Assembly: GCA_964445645.1 (NCBI GenBank)
Contig: CAYULH010000008.1
Location: forward strand, 6,147-70,146
Direction: 5' to 3'
Source of the DNA: Aureispira sp964445645
GTDB taxonomy: Bacteria; Bacteroidota; Bacteroidia; Chitinophagales; Saprospiraceae
Length of the DNA: 64,000 nt
Below the pieces are notes generated by a model that made no database searches, was not told the origin of the DNA, and was given only the letters and a program-made list of their open reading frames with translations. Positions 60,927-64,000 of this stretch are shown here, piece after piece. The translations under genes and the position numbers were made by a program. How positions within the stretch are numbered: the stretch's first letter is position 1; the number at the start of each line of letters is the position of its first letter.

Positions 60927-61883
60927 ATGAAACGAGTATTAATAACAGGGGCAGCAGGATTTTTGGGATCACATTTGTGTGATCGATTTATTGCAGAGGG
61001 CTATCATGTCATTGGCATGGACAATTTGATTACGGGCGATATGAACAACATTGCCCATTTGTACAAATTGGAGCAATTTGAATTTTATCATCACGATGTA
61101 AGCAGCTATGTGCATGTACCGGGTAAGTTGGATTATATTTTGCATTTTGCCTCGCCAGCCAGTCCTATTGATTACCTCCGAATTCCGATACAAACCCTCA
61201 AGGTAGGTTCTTTGGGAACACACAACTTATTGGGATTGGCCAAAGCCAAAAATGCTCGAATTTTGGTGGCTTCTACCTCTGAGGTGTATGGCGACCCATT
61301 GGTACACCCCCAAACGGAAGACTATTGGGGCAATGTGAACCCCATTGGGCCGCGTGGCGTGTACGATGAAGCCAAGCGTTTTCAGGAAGCCATTACGATG
61401 GCGTATCATACCTATCATGGCTTGGAAACCAGAATTGTACGCATTTTTAATACGTATGGGCCTCGTATGCGAGTAGATGATGGCCGTGTATTGCCAGCTT
61501 TCTTTTCGCAAGCCATTCAGGGCAAGGAACTGACTATTTTTGGCGATGGCAGCCAGACGCGTTCTTTTTGTTTTGTGGATGATTTGGTGGAGGGGATTTA
61601 TCGCTTGTTGTTGAGCGATTGTGAGATGCCTGTGAATATTGGCAATCCTGATGAAGTGACGATAGGGGAGTTTGCCCAAGAGGTGATTGATTTGGTGGGC
61701 AATGGCACTTTGTCTTATCATCCGTTGCCTGTCAATGACCCCAAACGCCGCCGCCCTGATATTGGCAAAGCCAAGGAAGTATTGGGCTGGGAACCTAAGG
61801 TGAGCCGTGCGGAGGGCATTAGACGAACGTATGAGTATTTTAAGAAGGTGGTGCCTGTGGCAGAAGTGCCTCCTGTTGGGTAA
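60927..61883 (+). CDS. UDP-glucuronate decarboxylase (UDP-xylose synthase)
   Basis: A 318-residue short-chain dehydrogenase, starting at ATG 60927 (MKRVLITGAAGFLGSHL) with the NAD motif G-x-x-G-x-x-G. HFASPASPIDYLRIPIQTLKVG, ASTSEVYGDPLVHPQ and VYDEAKRF, with the S/T, Tyr and Lys of the catalytic set, match UXS enzymes. It turns UDP-glucuronate, the product of Ugd, into UDP-xylose. RTYGPRMRVDDGRVLPAF is another typical stretch. It lies 86 bp after ugd and 28 bp before rfbB, all on the plus strand, so an operon of nucleotide-sugar genes is likely. Confidence 0.92.
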   Translation: MKRVLITGAAGFLGSHLCDRFIAEGYHVIGMDNLITGDMNNIAHLYKLEQFEFYHHDVSSYVHVPGKLDYILHFASPASPIDYLRIPIQTLKVGSLGTHNLLGLAKAKNARILVASTSEVYGDPLVHPQTEDYWGNVNPIGPRGVYDEAKRFQEAITMAYHTYHGLETRIVRIFNTYGPRMRVDDGRVLPAFFSQAIQGKELTIFGDGSQTRSFCFVDDLVEGIYRLLLSDCEMPVNIGNPDEVTIGEFAQEVIDLVGNGTLSYHPLPVNDPKRRRPDIGKAKEVLGWEPKVSRAEGIRRTYEYFKKVVPVAEVPPVG

Positions 61884-61911
61884 TTAAATTATAATACAAA
61901 TTAGAACTAAA

Positions 61912-62970
61912 ATGATAAAAGGAACAGTATTGGTAACAGGTGGAGCTGGATTTATTGGCTCTCATCTGGTGCGTTTGTTGGTACAACAATATGCGGAACT
62001 GAAAGTAGTGAACCTAGATAAATTGACCTATGCAGGCAATTTGGAAAACTTGAAGGATGTAGAAGATGCGCCCAATTATCAATTTGTGAAAGGCGATATT
62101 GTAGACCAAGCCTTTGTAAACCAGTTGTTTGAGGAATATCAATTTGATGGGGTCATTCATTTGGCGGCCGAATCGCATGTCGATCGTTCTATTACCAATC
62201 CATTGGCATTTGTAGAAACCAATATTATAGGAACGGTTAATTTGCTGAATGCTGCCCGCCGAGCTTGGGAAGGGCAGTATGAGCAGAAGCGTTTTTATCA
62301 TGTTTCTACCGATGAAGTGTATGGGACACTAGGAGCGACAGGATTGTTTACGGAAGAAACGCCTTATGATCCACGTTCGCCCTATTCGGCTTCCAAGGCT
62401 AGTTCCGATCATCTGGTAAGAGCTTATTACCACACTTATGGTTTGCCTGTTGTCATTTCTAATTGTTCTAATAATTATGGAGCTAATCAGTTTCCCGAAA
62501 AGCTGATTCCACTCTGTATCAACAATATCAAACAGGGCAAGGCATTGCCTATTTATGGAGATGGCAAATACACTAGAGATTGGTTGTGGGTAGATGACCA
62601 TGCCCGTGCTATTGATACCATTTATAGAACAGGGGTGATTGGCGAAACGTACAATATTGGTGGTCACAATGAATGGAAAAATATAGATTTGGTAGAGTTG
62701 CTCTGCGACTTGATGGATGAGGAATTGGGGCAGCCTTTGGGGCAATCCAAGCAATTAATTACCTTTGTGAAAGATCGCCAAGGGCATGACCGCCGTTATG
62801 CTATTGATGCCCAGAAAATTGCAGATGAATTGGGCTGGAAGCCTTCGGTCGATTTTAAAGAGGGCTTGCGTCATACGGTAAGGTGGTATTTACAAAATGA
62901 GGCTTGGTTGACAAATGTGACCTCTGGAGCTTATCAAAGTTATTACAAGGAGCAATACGAGATTTCTTAA
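61912..62970 (+). CDS. rfbB: dTDP-glucose 4,6-dehydratase
   Basis: A 352-residue extended short-chain dehydrogenase. GGAGFIGSHL binds NAD; LDKLTYAGNLENL, HLAAESHVDRSI, YHVSTDEVYGTLG, YSASKASSDHLVRAY and NYGANQFPEKLIPL are the RmlB motifs, with Asp-Glu and Tyr-Lys as catalytic residues. It makes dTDP-4-keto-6-deoxyglucose, used for rhamnose and other deoxysugars. The partner genes rmlA, rmlC and rmlD are not in the window. The gene fits the surface-polysaccharide locus. Confidence 0.95.
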   Translation: MIKGTVLVTGGAGFIGSHLVRLLVQQYAELKVVNLDKLTYAGNLENLKDVEDAPNYQFVKGDIVDQAFVNQLFEEYQFDGVIHLAAESHVDRSITNPLAFVETNIIGTVNLLNAARRAWEGQYEQKRFYHVSTDEVYGTLGATGLFTEETPYDPRSPYSASKASSDHLVRAYYHTYGLPVVISNCSNNYGANQFPEKLIPLCINNIKQGKALPIYGDGKYTRDWLWVDDHARAIDTIYRTGVIGETYNIGGHNEWKNIDLVELLCDLMDEELGQPLGQSKQLITFVKDRQGHDRRYAIDAQKIADELGWKPSVDFKEGLRHTVRWYLQNEAWLTNVTSGAYQSYYKEQYEIS

Positions 62971-63017
62971 TACTACTTTTGCTTGTCCAATAGCTTGTTA
63001 TTCAAATTAATAGAACA

Positions 63018-64000
63018 ATGAAAACTGGTTTCTTATCTACACTGTTGTTGACTGTTATAGGCGTATTGATGACGGTATCAAGTTATGCACAAGAGCCGCC
63101 TACGGTGCCTACCGAGCCGGTCAATGTTCCTGATAATCCTATTGATCCGAGGGTGCAAGATGCTATGAATAATGGAAAAACATCGTCCTCTACAACACCT
63201 TCTACAGAAGGAAATACCACGACTACTTCGGATAATGAAGATGGTGACGAATCGGAGAATACCAAAAGTGAGAAGGAAAAATTAGAAGAGGAACAAAAAA
63301 TCAAATTTGATTTGCGTCAAGCAGCCTTGCCAGCCGCCAAGATATGGGGGCAGCAGTTTTTTAGAGATCAAAGTATTTCTTTGTTTACACGTTCTAGGGA
63401 TATTAAAGCGATTGATAGTTATTTGCTCGGCATTGGTGATGAATTGGCGATTACTGTTTGGGGGGCAGCTTCTTACAGTTCTAGTATTTCCATTGATGAA
63501 GAGGGTTTTATCAATCTGACCAACCCACAGCGGGGCATTGATATACCGAGATTGTACATCAAGGAAATGCGTTTTGCGGATGCCAAAAAGGCGATTATTG
63601 ATCGGCTCAAAAACCACATGAACATTAAGAATTCTCAGGTATCTATTGAGCTGAATTATTCGCGTAGTTTGACTATTAATATTACAGGAGAGGTATTTAA
63701 TCCGGGATCGTATACGATTCCAGCCGTCAATACAGCTTTTAATGCCTTGGTAGCGGCCGGCGGCCCTTCTCAAATTGGTAGTGTGCGCCTCATTCGGGTG
63801 GTTTCTTCGGCTAGAGAGACCCGTATCTTGGATGTGTACAAATTTATGAGCAATCCCAATGTGGCTGATGAATTTTTCTTGAGTAATAACGATTATATTT
63901 TTGTGCCGTTGGCAGCACGGGTGGTGGAGATTACGGGGGCTATAGAGCGGCCTTTTTATTATGAATTGATTGATAAAGAGAACTTGGTGGAGTTGATTAA
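63018..64000 (+). CDS. Polysaccharide export outer-membrane protein (Wza-like), 5' part
   Basis: The reading frame runs off the window after 327 codons. Signal peptide MKTGFLSTLLLTVIGVLMTVSSYAQ, then a disordered Ser/Thr/Asp/Glu-rich stretch (about 45-90), and from about 130 the Poly_export domain: YLLGIGDELAITVWGAASYS, SISIDEEGFINL. SLBB-type repeats start near 210 (TINITGEVFNPGSYTIP) and near 295 (VVEITGAIERPFYYEL). The protein would form the outer-membrane channel for an exopolysaccharide. It starts 47 bp after rfbB. A tyrosine-kinase/Wzc partner would be expected beyond the window. Confidence 0.9.
   Translation, partial: MKTGFLSTLLLTVIGVLMTVSSYAQEPPTVPTEPVNVPDNPIDPRVQDAMNNGKTSSSTTPSTEGNTTTTSDNEDGDESENTKSEKEKLEEEQKIKFDLRQAALPAAKIWGQQFFRDQSISLFTRSRDIKAIDSYLLGIGDELAITVWGAASYSSSISIDEEGFINLTNPQRGIDIPRLYIKEMRFADAKKAIIDRLKNHMNIKNSQVSIELNYSRSLTINITGEVFNPGSYTIPAVNTAFNALVAAGGPSQIGSVRLIRVVSSARETRILDVYKFMSNPNVADEFFLSNNDYIFVPLAARVVEITGAIERPFYYELIDKENLVELI

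Overview
The window looks like a chromosomal segment of a low-GC member of the Bacteroidota, perhaps the Saprospiria; the class is a guess. The clues are a type IX secretion sorting domain on a secreted amidase, a FISUMP domain, lipoprotein signals, TAnnTTTG-type -7 promoter elements, little Shine-Dalgarno signal, and best-recognised homologues of Bacteroidota type. No taxonomic search was possible.

Layout. 1-2172: the 5' part of a PLP-dependent decarboxylase gene and an acyltransferase-3 gene. 2262-8628: an accessory region, all on the minus strand. It holds an Rpn-type PD-(D/E)XK nuclease and a crippled second copy of it, a signal-less OmpA-like protein overlapping a small lipoprotein, a frameshifted pseudogene, a truncated KilA-N gene, an HNH nuclease and a PLD nuclease. 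The last three genes are separated by related attC-like spacers. 9076-17195: ArsS radical SAM enzyme, TlpA-type thioredoxin lipoprotein, an orphan ABC ATPase, tRNA-Arg(CCG), a sodium:solute symporter, an HtrA protease and an exported superoxide dismutase. 17457-20893: a two-gene module of an unrecognised protein and a caspase-TM-FISUMP protein. 20949-26196: a TolB-like protein and a 1423-residue T9SS-exported cell wall amidase with near-identical internal repeats. 26555-35595: glyA, pssA, an S9 peptidase, an SPFH/NAD-kinase-like pair, an ADP-ribosylglycohydrolase and a histidine kinase/response regulator pair. 36421-48546: dinD, tRNA-Arg(TCT), an acetyltransferase, an RlmD-like methyltransferase without Fe-S cysteines, two paralogous small proteins, an IS remnant, FKBP, RluD-like, def, DUF4159, an OmpA-family protein and aspartate kinase.

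48636-54705: two paralogous secreted proteins enclose a restriction island made of a zinc-ribbon gene, a 250-bp MITE-like element with perfect 19-bp inverted ends, a D12-class adenine methylase, a restriction endonuclease and a GmrSD-like DUF262/DUF1524 protein. 54890-59137: smc and msrA converge on a palindrome and minisatellite. 59506-64000: the start of an exopolysaccharide locus (UDP-glucose dehydrogenase, UDP-glucuronate decarboxylase, dTDP-glucose dehydratase and a Wza-like export protein that runs off the end).

The most promising candidates for a new system are the caspase-FISUMP pair, the attC-like cassette cluster of nucleases, and the restriction island with its MITE. Envelope functions recur through the window: the amidase, OmpA proteins, HtrA, SOD, TlpA, FKBP and polysaccharide export.
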